DNA of 64,000 nt. Source: Tilletiopsis washingtonensis (taxonomy: Eukaryota > Basidiomycota > Exobasidiomycetes > Entylomatales). Under the pieces are notes generated by a model that ran no database searches, had not been told where the DNA came from, and saw only the letters and a list, made by a program, of their open reading frames with translations. Positions 33,078 through 44,078 of this stretch are shown one piece after another. Numbering within the stretch: position 1 is the first letter of the stretch; the number at the start of each line of letters is the position of its first letter. The stretch covers positions 231,780 through 295,779 of the forward strand of contig NW_020312019.1 in assembly GCF_003144115.1 (NCBI RefSeq). The letters are read 5' to 3'. The position numbers and the translations under genes were made by a program.

Positions 33078-36000
33078 TCAGGACTGCAGCACCTCGTGGC
33101 GCAGCGACGAGCCGGCACGCGGGCGGAAGAGGGTGGCTCCGCCCATGCCAGGCGGCGCCTCCTCGGGCGTCTCGTTGAGGTCCCAGACGCGCACCTGGCG
33201 GACGCGCGCCTTGAGCCAGCGCGGCTTGAGGCTGCCGCTGATCTTGGAGGCGCGCATCATGGACATCTCGCAGGAGAGCATGAGGAGGTGGGCGCCGTTC
33301 GAGACCATGCAGGGCCGGCTCGGAAGCGGCGCCGAGGCAGCGCGCCCAGGCGCACCGCCGTTGACGAGCACATGCGGCGGCGGAGCGGGGCCGCGAGTCA
33401 GGCGGGAGCGGCCGAGCGACGAGGTCCGGGCAGTGCGTGCCTGCGGGGCGACGAGTGGCGCAGCGGCCGCCTCAACGCTGACGCTGACCACTTTGACTTC
33501 GCCCGCGCGACCGCGGGTGTCGCTCGACTCGTCATCGCTCGAGCTGTTGGGGTCGACAGCGCCGACAGGTGGCAGCAGGGCGTTCTCGAGCGGCGCGGGC
33601 GGCGGCACGGCAGCTGCAGCGGCAGCCTGGCGGAGATGCTGAGCGGCGTGCGCAGCGGCCGCGGCGTAGCTAAGGTTGGGCGAGCTGCGCACGCGCGGCA
33701 GCGAGACGGCGGAGTGCTGAGAGTCGCCACCGCGGTTCGAGCGTCGCCGAGTGCCGGGAGAGCTGGAGAAGAGGCCGATGGCGTTCTGGCGTGGCGTCGC
33801 AGTCGTCGAGGGACTGGAGGTGCGGCCGGCGCGGCCAGCGCGACCGCGTGACTCGCGGCCGCTGCTGCGGCTGCTCGCCGCCTCGCGCTCGCGCGAAGCA
33901 GAGCCACGAGGACGGCGCGCGTTGCGCGGCACCTCTTCCTCGGAGGCTGAGCCTGAGCCTGAGAGCGAAGAGCCGTATGCGCTAAACGTCTCGGGCACCG
34001 GCTCCTGCACGGCTGGACGAGAGCAGCGAGGCGCAGCGCCGCTGGGGCTGCAGCGGCCGCGACGGCCGCGGCGCACCTTGCGGAAACCGTCGCTGTCCTC
34101 GTCGTCGCTCTGCCGCCGCGCGCGTTCAGACGCAGGCGCCGCGGGCGTCATCTCGTCATCCGTCAGGTCATCCGTGGAGCGCGCCTCCTCGTCCGAGCGC
34201 GGCTCGAGGCGCTCCTTCGAGGGCGAGCGCGAGAGCGAAGAGCTGCGCAGCTCCGGCGACGTCGGCGCCGAGACGGTGGACTCGACGAGATTCGGCGGCA
34301 GCTCGAGGAAGTCGCGCACGCGCATCCGGCCTCGGCTCGCCGGCAGTGGCTGGGCGAGCGACTTGGGCAGCAGCGGCTCGGATCCGCGCCGACGAGCTGC
34401 CGAGCGCCCTGCAAGGTCAAACTTGCCCGCTGCTCCCTCGTCAGCAGAGCTGCGCCGATCGTCGCCCGCCGGCGCAGCGTGCTCGTTGACGGGCCCGCGG
34501 CTGGCGCTGCGACTGCGCGTGCTACGGAAGGTCTGCAGGTGCATGACCGAGGAGAGCTCGGTGTCTGGGTCGATGGGCGCGCCGAGACCACTGACGTAGG
34601 CGCCCGTGTCGCGATCACCGTCCAGCGGACTGACGACGCCGCGCGCCTCCTTGATGTGCTCCACCGTGCTGCTGCGCCGCGACTGCGAGTCGCCGCTGTC
34701 CGAGCTGCAGCGACTGAGCGGCGAGCGGCCGGGAGAGTTGGGCGTGGTGGGCGACGAGGGCAGTCCGATCGGCAGGACCGTGGGCGACGGCGGCAGACCG
34801 AGGTGCGTGGCGGCTTCGTGCGCATCGACACGCTTCGGCGACGTAGGTCCCTGCGCGTCGTGCGCCACTGCGGGCGCCCGCGCCGTCAAGGCCGGCAGAA
34901 GAATGAGGTTTGGCAGGCGCGCCAGGCGGCGCCACGAGGCGCTGAACAGGCTCTCGTCTGCATGCGTGGAGACCGCGACTGGTGCAGCTGACGCCGAAGG
35001 CACCATAGGCTCCATAGCCGGCGGCGGCACGAACGCCGCAGCCGACTGCGGTGCGGCGGGCTCTGTGCGCGGCGGCGAAGCTGGAGTGGCGGCGGCCACC
35101 GATGCGTCGTCCGCTGCAGTGCTGCGAGACCACAGGCGCAAGTGGCTGCCGATGGCAGTGATGCGCTCCTGGTACGCCGCCGCAAATCCGCTGCGGCGCG
35201 CAGCCTCGTGCTCGGTACCCTCGGGCGAGGCATAGGCGCCGCGCGTCTGGCGCAGACGGTTGCCGCTGAGGCCGCTGGAGCCGCTGGAGCGCCGCCGCCG
35301 CTCGCTCTCTGAGTCCCACTCGACGGCAGGCACAGCGACGAGGTCGGCGATGCCGCCCTGAGTTGGACACAGCAGCGGGTCCGCCTCGGGCTCCAGCTCG
35401 ATGCGCAGTGCCGGCTGCGTACCACTGGCAGCGCTGCCCGAGCTGCCGGCGCTGCGCGCCAGAGCGCCAGCCGGTGGGCTGATGCTGATGGAGAGATCGC
35501 GACGCGCCGGCTGTAGCGCTGCCTCGCCGCCTACAAGCCGCGCCAGCTTCTGTGCCGCACGGCTAGGCGGCGGCGAGCGCGAAGCGAGCGCCGCGCGGCG
35601 GGTCGAGCGGCTGCGCCGACGGATGAGCAGCGCAGAGGCTGGCACGGACGCCGAGCGCATGTCGAGTCCTTCGCCCTCGTCATCCGCCTCGTGCGTCTCA
35701 GCGGCTGGAGTTGTGTCCTCGCGCGGCAAGACGTCGATAAGCACAGCGTCCTCCTTGCTTCGTTGCCGCCGCCGCGCTCGGAACTCGAGCGTGTGCTCGC
35801 AGCTGCTGCTGCGGCTGCTCACAACGCTCGTGCCGCTCATGCCGTCGTGGTCTGAGCTGGTGCTCGCGCTCGTCGTGGCCGTGCCCAGGCTTGTCGCACA
35901 TGATGCAGGCTCCTCCGAGGCCGCGCTGTGCGCCTTGGCCGAGCCAGAGACGGGCCGCAGCAGCACGCGCAGGCCACGACGACGCTCGCGCGAAGCAATG

Positions 36001-37172
36001 CTGCTGCGCCGCGAGTGGTTGCGCGACGAGTGCGACGAGGCGCCAAGCTCCTCGCTGTCGGAAAGAGAGGACGAAGAGAGGGCATGCCGCTCACCCTCGT
36101 CGTCGGAGAAGAGCGCGCCGTCGAGATCGATGCTCGTGCGGCTCGGCGGACGGCTCAGAATGCTGCTTGCCCGACTTGTCCGCGTCGCAGGCAAGTGCCC
36201 AGCGAGGCGCACGGTTCCGTCTGCGTGCGCTGTCCGCTCGCTGTCTGCGCCACCGTCGCCGTCGCCGCTTGAGTCCTCAGCGCCACTGAGGACGCTCGCG
36301 CTGGCGCCTCTGCGGCCTAGCCGCGACGGCGACACGTTGGCCGAGCGGCCACGACTCACTGCAGCCAGACTCGGCAGCGCAGGCGCAAGCCGGATGGCCG
36401 ACTCCTTGCCCGGCGCGCTGGCGCTCGGCCGGACACGCGGCGGTGCGGGCGCGCGCGAGGACGGGGCGGGCGAGGACTCGCGCGACGCTGTGGCGTTGAG
36501 CGCACAGAGCTGCGGCGACGAGCCCGCCGTCGTAAAGAAGGCAGAACGCGCCGTACGCAGCAGCGTCGGCGTTAGGGCGCCTGCGCTGGCGGCAAGCGAC
36601 TCTGCTGAGACGGCGTTTGGCGGGCTGCGCGCGACAAGGGTGCCGGCACGCGGCCGCCGTGCCGGGCTTCCGGGCGCAGACTGCCGCGAGCTGGAGCCGG
36701 ACGCTTCGCCGCCGACGGCGCCGGAGCCCTGCGTCGAAGCAGAGTCGTCGGACGCTGCGCCTGCAGCCTCGTCGCCGTGCCGCCGCCGGTCGCGTGAGGT
36801 GCGGCTGCGGTGCGAGCGGCGCGGCTCGTCCTGGTCGCTGAGCACGGCGGACGGGTCGTGTGCGCGCTGCTTGGAGCGCACGCGGCTCGAGGCGTTCGAG
36901 AGACTGCGGCTCGGGATGAGCGAGTAGGGCACGGGTGCGCCCGACGCTGCGCGCTCGGCGGCGAGGGCGGCGAGGAGGCGCTGCGCCTCGATGCCGCTGC
37001 TGCTGCCGGCAAGGCTTTGCTGCTGGTGCGACGAGCCGGAGCTGCTGCTGCCAGCGCGCATCGCCTCCGAGCCGCTGCTGCTGCGGTGTGCGCGCTGGTG
37101 TTGTTGCTGCTGGTGCTGCTGCGCGCGCGGCATGGCGTGCGCCGGCGCAGCGGCCACTGGGCCGTGGTGCAT
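33078..37172 (-). CDS. Large low-complexity protein of unknown function
   Basis: An uninterrupted 1364-codon frame, unusual in this intron-rich window. The frame continues upstream, but the first true ATG is at 37172. The protein is rich in Ser, Arg and Ala with many RS, SP and RR patches. A Gln/His-rich run (AQQHQQQQHQRAH) lies at about 16-28 and several acidic Ser clusters follow (for example SSSDDESSD). Most of it looks disordered. The last ~75 residues look more ordered and more likely conserved, with MVSNGAHLLMLSCEMSMM, KISGSLKPRWLKARVRQVRV and WDLNETPEEAPPGM. No catalytic motif, membrane segment or signal peptide was found. Third-position GC bias and absence of stops over 4 kb support coding. 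It is convergent with ORC4, 105 bp apart. I do not recognise the family. Confidence 0.75.
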   Translation of the reverse strand: MHHGPVAAAPAHAMPRAQQHQQQQHQRAHRSSSGSEAMRAGSSSSGSSHQQQSLAGSSSGIEAQRLLAALAAERAASGAPVPYSLIPSRSLSNASSRVRSKQRAHDPSAVLSDQDEPRRSHRSRTSRDRRRHGDEAAGAASDDSASTQGSGAVGGEASGSSSRQSAPGSPARRPRAGTLVARSPPNAVSAESLAASAGALTPTLLRTARSAFFTTAGSSPQLCALNATASRESSPAPSSRAPAPPRVRPSASAPGKESAIRLAPALPSLAAVSRGRSANVSPSRLGRRGASASVLSGAEDSSGDGDGGADSERTAHADGTVRLAGHLPATRTSRASSILSRPPSRTSIDLDGALFSDDEGERHALSSSSLSDSEELGASSHSSRNHSRRSSIASRERRRGLRVLLRPVSGSAKAHSAASEEPASCATSLGTATTSASTSSDHDGMSGTSVVSSRSSSCEHTLEFRARRRQRSKEDAVLIDVLPREDTTPAAETHEADDEGEGLDMRSASVPASALLIRRRSRSTRRAALASRSPPPSRAAQKLARLVGGEAALQPARRDLSISISPPAGALARSAGSSGSAASGTQPALRIELEPEADPLLCPTQGGIADLVAVPAVEWDSESERRRRSSGSSGLSGNRLRQTRGAYASPEGTEHEAARRSGFAAAYQERITAIGSHLRLWSRSTAADDASVAAATPASPPRTEPAAPQSAAAFVPPPAMEPMVPSASAAPVAVSTHADESLFSASWRRLARLPNLILLPALTARAPAVAHDAQGPTSPKRVDAHEAATHLGLPPSPTVLPIGLPSSPTTPNSPGRSPLSRCSSDSGDSQSRRSSTVEHIKEARGVVSPLDGDRDTGAYVSGLGAPIDPDTELSSVMHLQTFRSTRSRSASRGPVNEHAAPAGDDRRSSADEGAAGKFDLAGRSAARRRGSEPLLPKSLAQPLPASRGRMRVRDFLELPPNLVESTVSAPTSPELRSSSLSRSPSKERLEPRSDEEARSTDDLTDDEMTPAAPASERARRQSDDEDSDGFRKVRRGRRGRCSPSGAAPRCSRPAVQEPVPETFSAYGSSLSGSGSASEEEVPRNARRPRGSASREREAASSRSSGRESRGRAGRAGRTSSPSTTATPRQNAIGLFSSSPGTRRRSNRGGDSQHSAVSLPRVRSSPNLSYAAAAAHAAQHLRQAAAAAAVPPPAPLENALLPPVGAVDPNSSSDDESSDTRGRAGEVKVVSVSVEAAAAPLVAPQARTARTSSLGRSRLTRGPAPPPHVLVNGGAPGRAASAPLPSRPCMVSNGAHLLMLSCEMSMMRASKISGSLKPRWLKARVRQVRVWDLNETPEEAPPGMGGATLFRPRAGSSLRHEVLQS

Positions 37173-40100
37173 GCTGGGCAGCACGGGCTGCAGACGCGGC
37201 GGCGCAGAGGCGCAGCGGCGTGTGTGTGTGCGAGCGCGACGAGGGTGCGCTCAGATGTGGTGTCGATGGCGAAGGGCGCACTCAGGCGAAGTGGGGTCTG
37301 CGCGTGCGGTGCTTGAGCGCGTGTGCCGGGTGGCCAGGCTCGCTATCGCGCGACTCACGAACTCGGCGCTGGAGTGGCGGCGCGGTGTCGTGCGGGCGCG
37401 CGCGCAGCCAGACGGGCGCACGCAGAGATTGCGCAAGCGAGGTGCGCAGAGGGTGTTGTGAGAGAGCGAGACGATGGTGTGTGCGCCCGGCGGTGGTGCG
37501 AGGCGTGGGGTGATATGATGTGAGGAGTCAGTGGCTGCGCCCGGGGTGCTGGTGCTCGTTCGGGCTCGCGCTCGCGGTGGCCAAGCTCGGGCGTGCGCAC
37601 GCCGCACGCCAGCTCCGGCCAGCGGCAGCAGCGCGTGCGGCGAGAGAGCGAGAGGACGCGCGCGCGGCACCGCAGCCGCGGCGGCAGCAGCGTGCAGGCG
37701 GCCGCCTGAGCCCTGCATGCACAGGCACTAGAGCAGCGTCAGCATGCAGGCGCCGCAGGAGAGCAGCGGCCGCCCAGCACACGACTCGTCCCCTGCCGCG
37801 CGTCCTCTCTCGCTGCCCGCGCTCGCATCGCTCCACAACGGCCCATCAGCACCACGTTTTCGCTGCTCCTCGCCTCCGGTTCCGCGCTTCGTCGCCTCTT
37901 GTTCGCGACGAGAGTGCAGCACATCTACCTCCTGTCGCCAGGGCGGTCGCCTTCCGCGAGGAGCGTGGCGCATCATCGCGGCGTCTCGCAAGAGGCACAG
38001 AGTGCGGGCGGAGCTGGCGCGCGGTGCCGCGGCTGCGCGCGTGACTGGCGGCTGGCGTGCGGCAGGGCGAGTCACGGCGCGCCCAATTCTGCCCTTCACG
38101 GCGCGAGTCACGCGGCGGCTCCTCTTCCGCCTCGCCGAAGCCGAGCCCGCATCTCGGGCGCATGGCCAGCCAGGCGCGCGCCAGAAGCAGTTGAGCCGCC
38201 CGGTCTGCGGGCAACTGCAGGGGCCAAAATGAAGCAGCGGCGGCAGGCACCGCAGCGGCCGCGCAGCGACGCGGCTTCGGTGCGGCGTTGCGCCTCCTCG
38301 TCACTTCGCGGCGCCCGACTTTGCCGGCCGGGCGTCATGCAGGCAGATCGCCCGCAAGGCTGCACGCTGCACGCGTGGCAGCAATCAACGGCTCGCCTCG
38401 TTCGAGCGCAGAGGGGCCGCGCCGGGAACGGCGAGGGGAGAGGCGGAAGCCCTGCGGTGCCGCTGCATCTGGACGCCGCCCGAGGTGCCGAGCATGTGCG
38501 CAGCTCTTGCTGCAGAGCAACGCGCTACGGTCAAACCGTCCTGGCACACGAGCTCGGCCGTGCTCGTCGCGGGCAGCGGTATGACCGCACCTGGAGCGCG
38601 GCGTGCAGAGCGCAGGAAGAGAGCATCTCTCGCGCGGCATCAGCGCTTTCGTCCGAGCCACGAGCCGGAGATCTGCGCGACGGAGGAACAGACGCTCGGC
38701 ACACGGCAGCGGTGCGTCCGAGAAGCGGCTTATTGGTTGCGCGCTCGCAGCCTTGGCTTGCCATGGAAGCGCAGGCAAGTGCCAGCGCGGGCCTGCTGCT
38801 GCAGCTTGCGCCTTCCAGCGCTCGGAGGGTTGCCTTGCGGGGCCTTTGTGGGTGCGCCAAGGGACACGGCGCTCGGCAAAGCGGCATGCGGGCGTGGCAG
38901 CGGGAGCGGGAGCAGCGCGCCGGCGGCGAGCGCGCCTCCTCTGCGCTGGACGCCCTCCTCGCTCATCTCTCGCGTTGCAGCGTCGTCGCCACGCCACGTC
39001 AACCACATGTCCAGCAGCGCATGAACGGCCTCCAGCAGAGCTCCTCTCCTGGCTGGAGGCTGTCTGCTGCTGCGTCTGCTGCGTCTTCCGCGCCGCATGC
39101 CCTGCGGTGGCGCTCACGAGTTTGGCGGGCCAATTCTGCGCCTTTCCTCAGCCGCACTCGTGGCGAGGGGAATTGAAGCGCCGCCGCGCGCACCCGAGAG
39201 GTCATTGTCGTCGTTCGCTGCAGAGGGGAGTTGAGGCCTTCGCCACGAAGCTCCGCTCCGCCGGTCTGCGAGGGGCGGGTGAACGAGCGCTGCAGCCCTG
39301 CAGCGAGCCCTGCAAGCTGGTGCTGCGTTTGCCGCCTCGCCTTCTTTCTCATTTCCGCCGCGCACCGTGCCTGGTGCTACATTTCGTCGCGGAGCCGAGC
39401 ATCCCCCTATGCGATGGGAAGGGAGGCACTTTGCGCGTCAGCGGCGTGCTGTTTGCAACTGAGAGGGGCGCTTTGCTCGAGAAGAAGCTCGGCTCAGGGG
39501 AAAGGGCGTCACCGAGACGCTCGCGTCGCGTTTTTGGAACGCCGAGGCGCGGCGCGCCCCATCGAAAGGCGTGCTGGCCAACCCCAGAGAGCGGACTGCA
39601 GGCAAATCGTGACTTGGCTTGCAGGCTGCAATGCGGCAGCATGCACCACGGACGTGCGTGCGGGACGAGAGGTGGCTTGTCGGCCGCAGCAGCAGCGCAT
39701 GCAGTCGCAGCGTGCAGCATGCAGAGCCGGCACACGAGGCGGCAGCGTGCAGCGGCATCCGGAGGGGCCGCGAGGGGAGCAACTCCGCCGCTGTTGCGAG
39801 CACAGAGAGGGCAGCGCAGCCGCAGCAGCCACAGCTCCGCAAGCGTCTTCATGCACGCCGTAATGCGGCCTTCGCCACTCTGACGCCTCTCCGAAGAGCG
39901 CCTGCGCTCGAATTAGGCTTGCACCGCGCACAGGTCGTGTGACCGAGCCATGGCTCGGCCGCACGCTCGGCAACCCCAGCGGAGTCAGAGGCCTCGGGGA
40001 GCAGCTGACCAAGCAAGATGTGCAGTAGAACCCCAGGGCCCCTCCTCAGCAGCGAGAGCGGGCGAAAGAGCAGCTTAGAGCGCTGCACCAAGCACTCGGC

Positions 40101-40758
40101 ACCGGCACTGCTGCACGGCCCCTGGGGCGCTGCGGCTGGGGTGCGGCATCTGCCGCTCGCTGGCAAGATGATCCGCTGTGGCTATGCCGCCGGGACCTTG
40201 TGCGGAGTGTGGTGCGGCAGGCGGTGGGGCAACCGGACATCCCGCTGGAGGCTTCTTGGCCCGGCCTGCGGCCGTCTGCTGACCCTACATACTCGGCTCG
40301 ACTCGTCTTCCGCTGCAGAAGCAAGATGCACTGCGGTACGGCCGCGCTTCGTCCAGCAGAGTGGGGCTCGCTGCGGCAGATGTGATCTCAGCGGAGTTTG
40401 CCCAAGCTGGGCCACGCTAAGCAAGGCGCACCGAGCTCGGGATGCCCGCTCCGACTTGGCCGTAGCGTCGTGTACCCCGCACCACATGCTCACCGGTCCG
40501 AGCCGCCGGGACACCGCACCGCTGCAAGCTTGCTGGCAGACCTCGGGCTCACCGGTCCTGCCTGCTGCGTCCCTGCGGACACATGCCCTCCGCTTGCAGC
40601 TGAGGCGAGTGCGCTGCCAAGCTCAAGGTGTGCAGCGACGCGGCGGAGAAGCAGCCTCGAGCCCGCCACGCATGCGACACGCTTCGCCTCTGCGGTAAGG
40701 TCGAGTCCAATCTATAATGACATTGCACGGAAGACCACATCTTGCAGCAGTACCGCGG
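37173..40758. other. 3.6-kb gene-free region upstream of the 1364-residue protein gene
   Basis: Frames up to about 426 codons exist on the plus strand, but their translations are Arg/Ala/Cys/Ser-rich and unlike any protein family, and none can be extended through splice signals into something recognisable. On the minus strand a GTGAGT at 37352 followed by an AG near 37290 could mark a 5'-UTR intron of the downstream gene. GAGTCAC occurs twice within about 40 bp near 38070-38112. A 16-bp palindrome lies at 39943-39958. No tRNA, snRNA or repeat family was seen. Confidence 0.5.
39943..39958. repeat. Perfect 16-bp palindrome
   Basis: CCGAGCCATGGCTCGG is its own reverse complement and has no spacer. 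It lies inside the gene-free region. It could be a dimeric factor site or chance; nothing nearby explains it. Confidence 0.7.
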
Positions 40759-43735
40759 CTATGAGCTCCACGACTCGAAGCCCGTGTACCGCACGCCGGC
40801 GCCCTCCTGCACGGTGCCCATGGTGACGACGTCCTTCTCGCCGCCCTGTGCGAGCGCCTCGAGCACGCCCTCCACGCTCTCCTTGGCCACGACGAGCACC
40901 ATGCCGATGCCGCAGTTGAATGTGCGGCACATCTCCTTGGCCTCGACGCCGCCGACCTTCTGCAGCCAGGCGAACAGCGGCGGCTGCTGCCACGCGCTCA
41001 CGTCGACGACGGCGCCGAGGTGCGCCGGCAGGATGCGCGGGATGTTGTCCGTGAAGCCGCCGCCGGTGATGTGCGACAGGGCGCGCAGGCCCTTCCAGCT
41101 GGCGTGCGGCGCGGCGCCGTCGGCGAGGCCGAGCAGCGGCGAGAGGGCATCGACGTAGATGCGCGTGGGCTCAAGCAGTGCCTCGGCGAGCGTGGCGTGG
41201 CCCTTGGGAGAGGCAAAGGGCGTAGGCGCAGAGAGCTGGGCGGCGCCCCGCTCGACGATCTTGCGCACGAGCGAGAAGCCGTTGGAGTGCACGCCCGACG
41301 AGCGCAGGCCGAGCAGCACGTCGCCGGCCTGCACGGCGTCGACGCGCGGCAGCAGCAGCTCGCGCTCGACGGCGCCGACGGCAAAGCCGGCCAGGTCGTA
41401 GTCGTCGCCCTCGTACATGCCCGGCATCTCGGCCGTCTCGCCGCCGATGAGGCCGCAGTGCGACTGCCGGCAGCCGGCGGCGACACCGGCAACGACAGCC
41501 GAGGCAATCGGCACGTCGAGCTTGCTGCACGCAAAGTAGTCGAGGAAGTAGAGCGGCGCGGCGCCCTGCACCAGCAGGTCGTTGACGGACATGGCCACAA
41601 GGTCGATGCCTGGTCGGATCCAGTAAGCGGAGGCGCGAGTCAGGCGGCCGCGCAACACTCACCGACGCTGTCGTGCTTCTTGGCGTCAATAGCCACGCGC
41701 AGCTTGGTGCCCACGCCGTCCGTGCCGCTGACAAGGACGGGGTCCTTGAACTGGCAGGCCTTGAGGTCGAACACGCCGCCGAAGCCGCCCAGGCTGGCGT
41801 CGCAGCCTGGCCGCCGTGTGCTCTTGGCCGCCGGCTTGATGGCCTCGACGAGCGCGTTGCCCGCGTCCACGTCCACGCCCGCCTGGGCATACGTCAGGCC
41901 GCCCTGACTTGCAGCTGCCTGAGCGGGCTTGAGAGCGCGGTGCGCAATGTCCCGGCGCACCACCATGCCCTCGAACGAGATGCAGTCCACGCCCGCGTAT
42001 GCGAGCTTGACAGCGTCCTGCAGCGTCTCGCCGGCGGCAGAGACGACAAGCACGCGGCCGCCAGCCGTGAGCAGCTCGCCAGCCGGGCCGCGCTTCGTGC
42101 CGGCGTGGTAAACCTTGACGCCGGCCGGCAGCTCGCCGATGGTGATCGGCACGCCCGTGCTGTACTTGCCCGGGTAGCCGCCCGAGGCAAGCACGACGGA
42201 GACGGCAGCGCCAGGCCGCGTCTGGCACACGACCGAGTCAAGGCGGCGCTCGACGCACGCCAGCATGAGCTCGGCGAGGCCGACGCCGTTCGAGACGTCG
42301 ATGAGCTCGAGCGCGGCCTCCGTCTCGGGGTCACCGAAGCGAACATTGTACTCCAGCACCTGCGGGCCCTGCTCGGTGAGCATGATGCCGGTGAAGAGCA
42401 GGCCGACGAAGGGGAAGCCGTCGCGCCGCATGCCGGCAATCGACGGCGCAATGATCTCGCGCTCGATGCGCTCGGTCATGCCAGGCACGAGGCCCTCGGG
42501 CGCGGGCGTGTAGGCGCCCATGCCGCCCGTGTTCGGGCCCGTGTCGCCCTCGCCGATGCGCTTGTGGTCCTGGCAGCACGGCAGCGAGTAGGTGCTGTAG
42601 CCGTCCGAAAAGGTCAGGATCGAGAGCTCGGGGCCAGAGAGGCGCGCCTCGATGAGCAGCGACGAGCCTGGCGCACAGCTCCGTCAGTAGGTGCACAGCC
42701 AGGCGCTGCGATGCCAGCCGCATCGCGCCGGCACTACACTCACCAGCCTCGCCGAACGTCTTGCGCACGAGAATGTCCTGCAGGCCCTCCTCGCACTCCT
42801 CCTCCGTCTCGGGCAGCAGCACGCCCTTGCCGGCGGCCAGGCCGCTGGCCTTGAGCACGACGCGCTGGGCGCCGCCGCAGCTGCGCACAAAGTTGCGCGC
42901 GTCGACGAGCTGCGTCGCGTCGAAGGCGGCAAAGGCGGCCGTGGGGATGTTGTGCCGCGCCATGAAGGCCTTGGCAAGCGTCTTGCTGCCCTCCATCTGG
43001 GCGGCGATGGGTGACGGGCCGAAAACGGGAATGCCGACTGCAGCACGCGGGTGAGCGGAGAGCGCACGGCGGATCCACAGCAGCAGACGCACCAGCGCGG
43101 AAGGCGGCCTCGACGCCGTCGACGAGCGGCTGCTCAGGGCCGGGAATGCAGAGGTTGATCTGCGAGAGGTATCAGCATAGAGCTCCGTCAGGCGTGGTTT
43201 GTGCAACGGCACGCGCTGTTGCCAGCACGATCGCAAGTGACTGCGCACTCGCGCTGCATGACCGCGCACAGGAGCCAGGAGCTGTCGTACTGGCCATGTC
43301 AGAGCAGAATTCGCCTCTGACGGTCCATGCCCGGCAGCATATTCCTCTCCGCGCCTGCTCTGCCTACGTTCCTCCAAGCTGCTCTGCCTGGCTGTGCTGC
43401 AGAGGAGTGCCCTCTCTCTGGCTACGCGCACGAGAGTTGCCTCGCAGCCGGCTCCCTGTGACTCCCGCTCTTTGAAGCCTTCGCCGCCGCCGTCTGGCGA
43501 CCGCACTCACCTGCTGCTGCACGGCCCACTGCACAATGGCCGCGAAGCCGTCGGCCGGCGTGGCAGGCACATCGACGTTGCTGGCGCGCGGTGGCATGGC
43601 GGTGCCGCCGTTGCCGGGCGCGACGTACACGTGCTGCACGCGCGGCGAGGCGAGGAGGTGTGCGGCCAGCGCATGCTCGCGCCCGCCGGCGCCGAGGAGA
43701 AGCACGCGCAGCGGCGCAGGTGCAGGGAGTGCCAT
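40759..43735 (-). CDS. ADE5,7: Bifunctional GAR synthetase / AIR synthetase (purine synthesis)
   Basis: An 813-residue fusion that catalyses two steps of de novo purine synthesis: phosphoribosylamine plus glycine to GAR, and FGAM to AIR. Exons: 43735-43511, 43159-43093, 43037-42744, 42667-41663, 41609-40759. The N-terminal half is PurD-like: [12 protein letters not shown] at 11-22, the ATP-grasp [11 protein letters not shown], then [20 protein letters not shown] and [16 protein letters not shown]. The C-terminal half is PurM-like: [55 protein letters not shown] and [13 protein letters not shown]. This domain order and length match fungal ADE5,7; animals carry a third domain that is absent here. 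The first intron is 351 bp, the longest of the gene. It is divergent from UTP25. Confidence 0.96.
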
Positions 43736-44078
43736 GGTGAGAGTGAGATGAGTGTGTGGAGAGAAGGAACGGCGCCGCCAGGCGGGCGAGTCAGAGGATC
43801 TGGACCGCGGCGCGCGTTGCACTGCGCGGCCGCGAAGCTCTTCCCGCTGCTCTCCTGCCGCAGAATTTGGCGGCGGCCATCTCCGCGGCGACCGCGGCGC
43901 AGGCGCGAGAATTATCTGGCGGCGCCTTGCCTCGACTTCGCCCGCCGGCGCCCTCCATCTCGCCCTCACCACACCAAGCAAGACCCTCAGACAGCCGTTC
44001 TTGTCGCCTGCGTCGTCACTCGCACCGCCGCACACGCTATACATACACCGGCGCACGCGCGCCTGCCTCTCCGCCGCC
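43736..44078. promoter_or_regulatory. Shared upstream region of ADE5,7 and UTP25
   Basis: 343 bp between divergent starts of a purine-synthesis gene and a ribosome-biogenesis gene. A weak TATA-like stretch (CTATACATAC) lies about 40 bp before the UTP25 ATG. No other site was assigned. Confidence 0.4.

Noticed and set aside
37899-39883. Two overlapping plus-strand frames of about 425 codons in the gene-free block
   Set aside because: Translations are dominated by Arg, Ala, Cys and Ser with no conserved motif, and they overlap each other in different frames.
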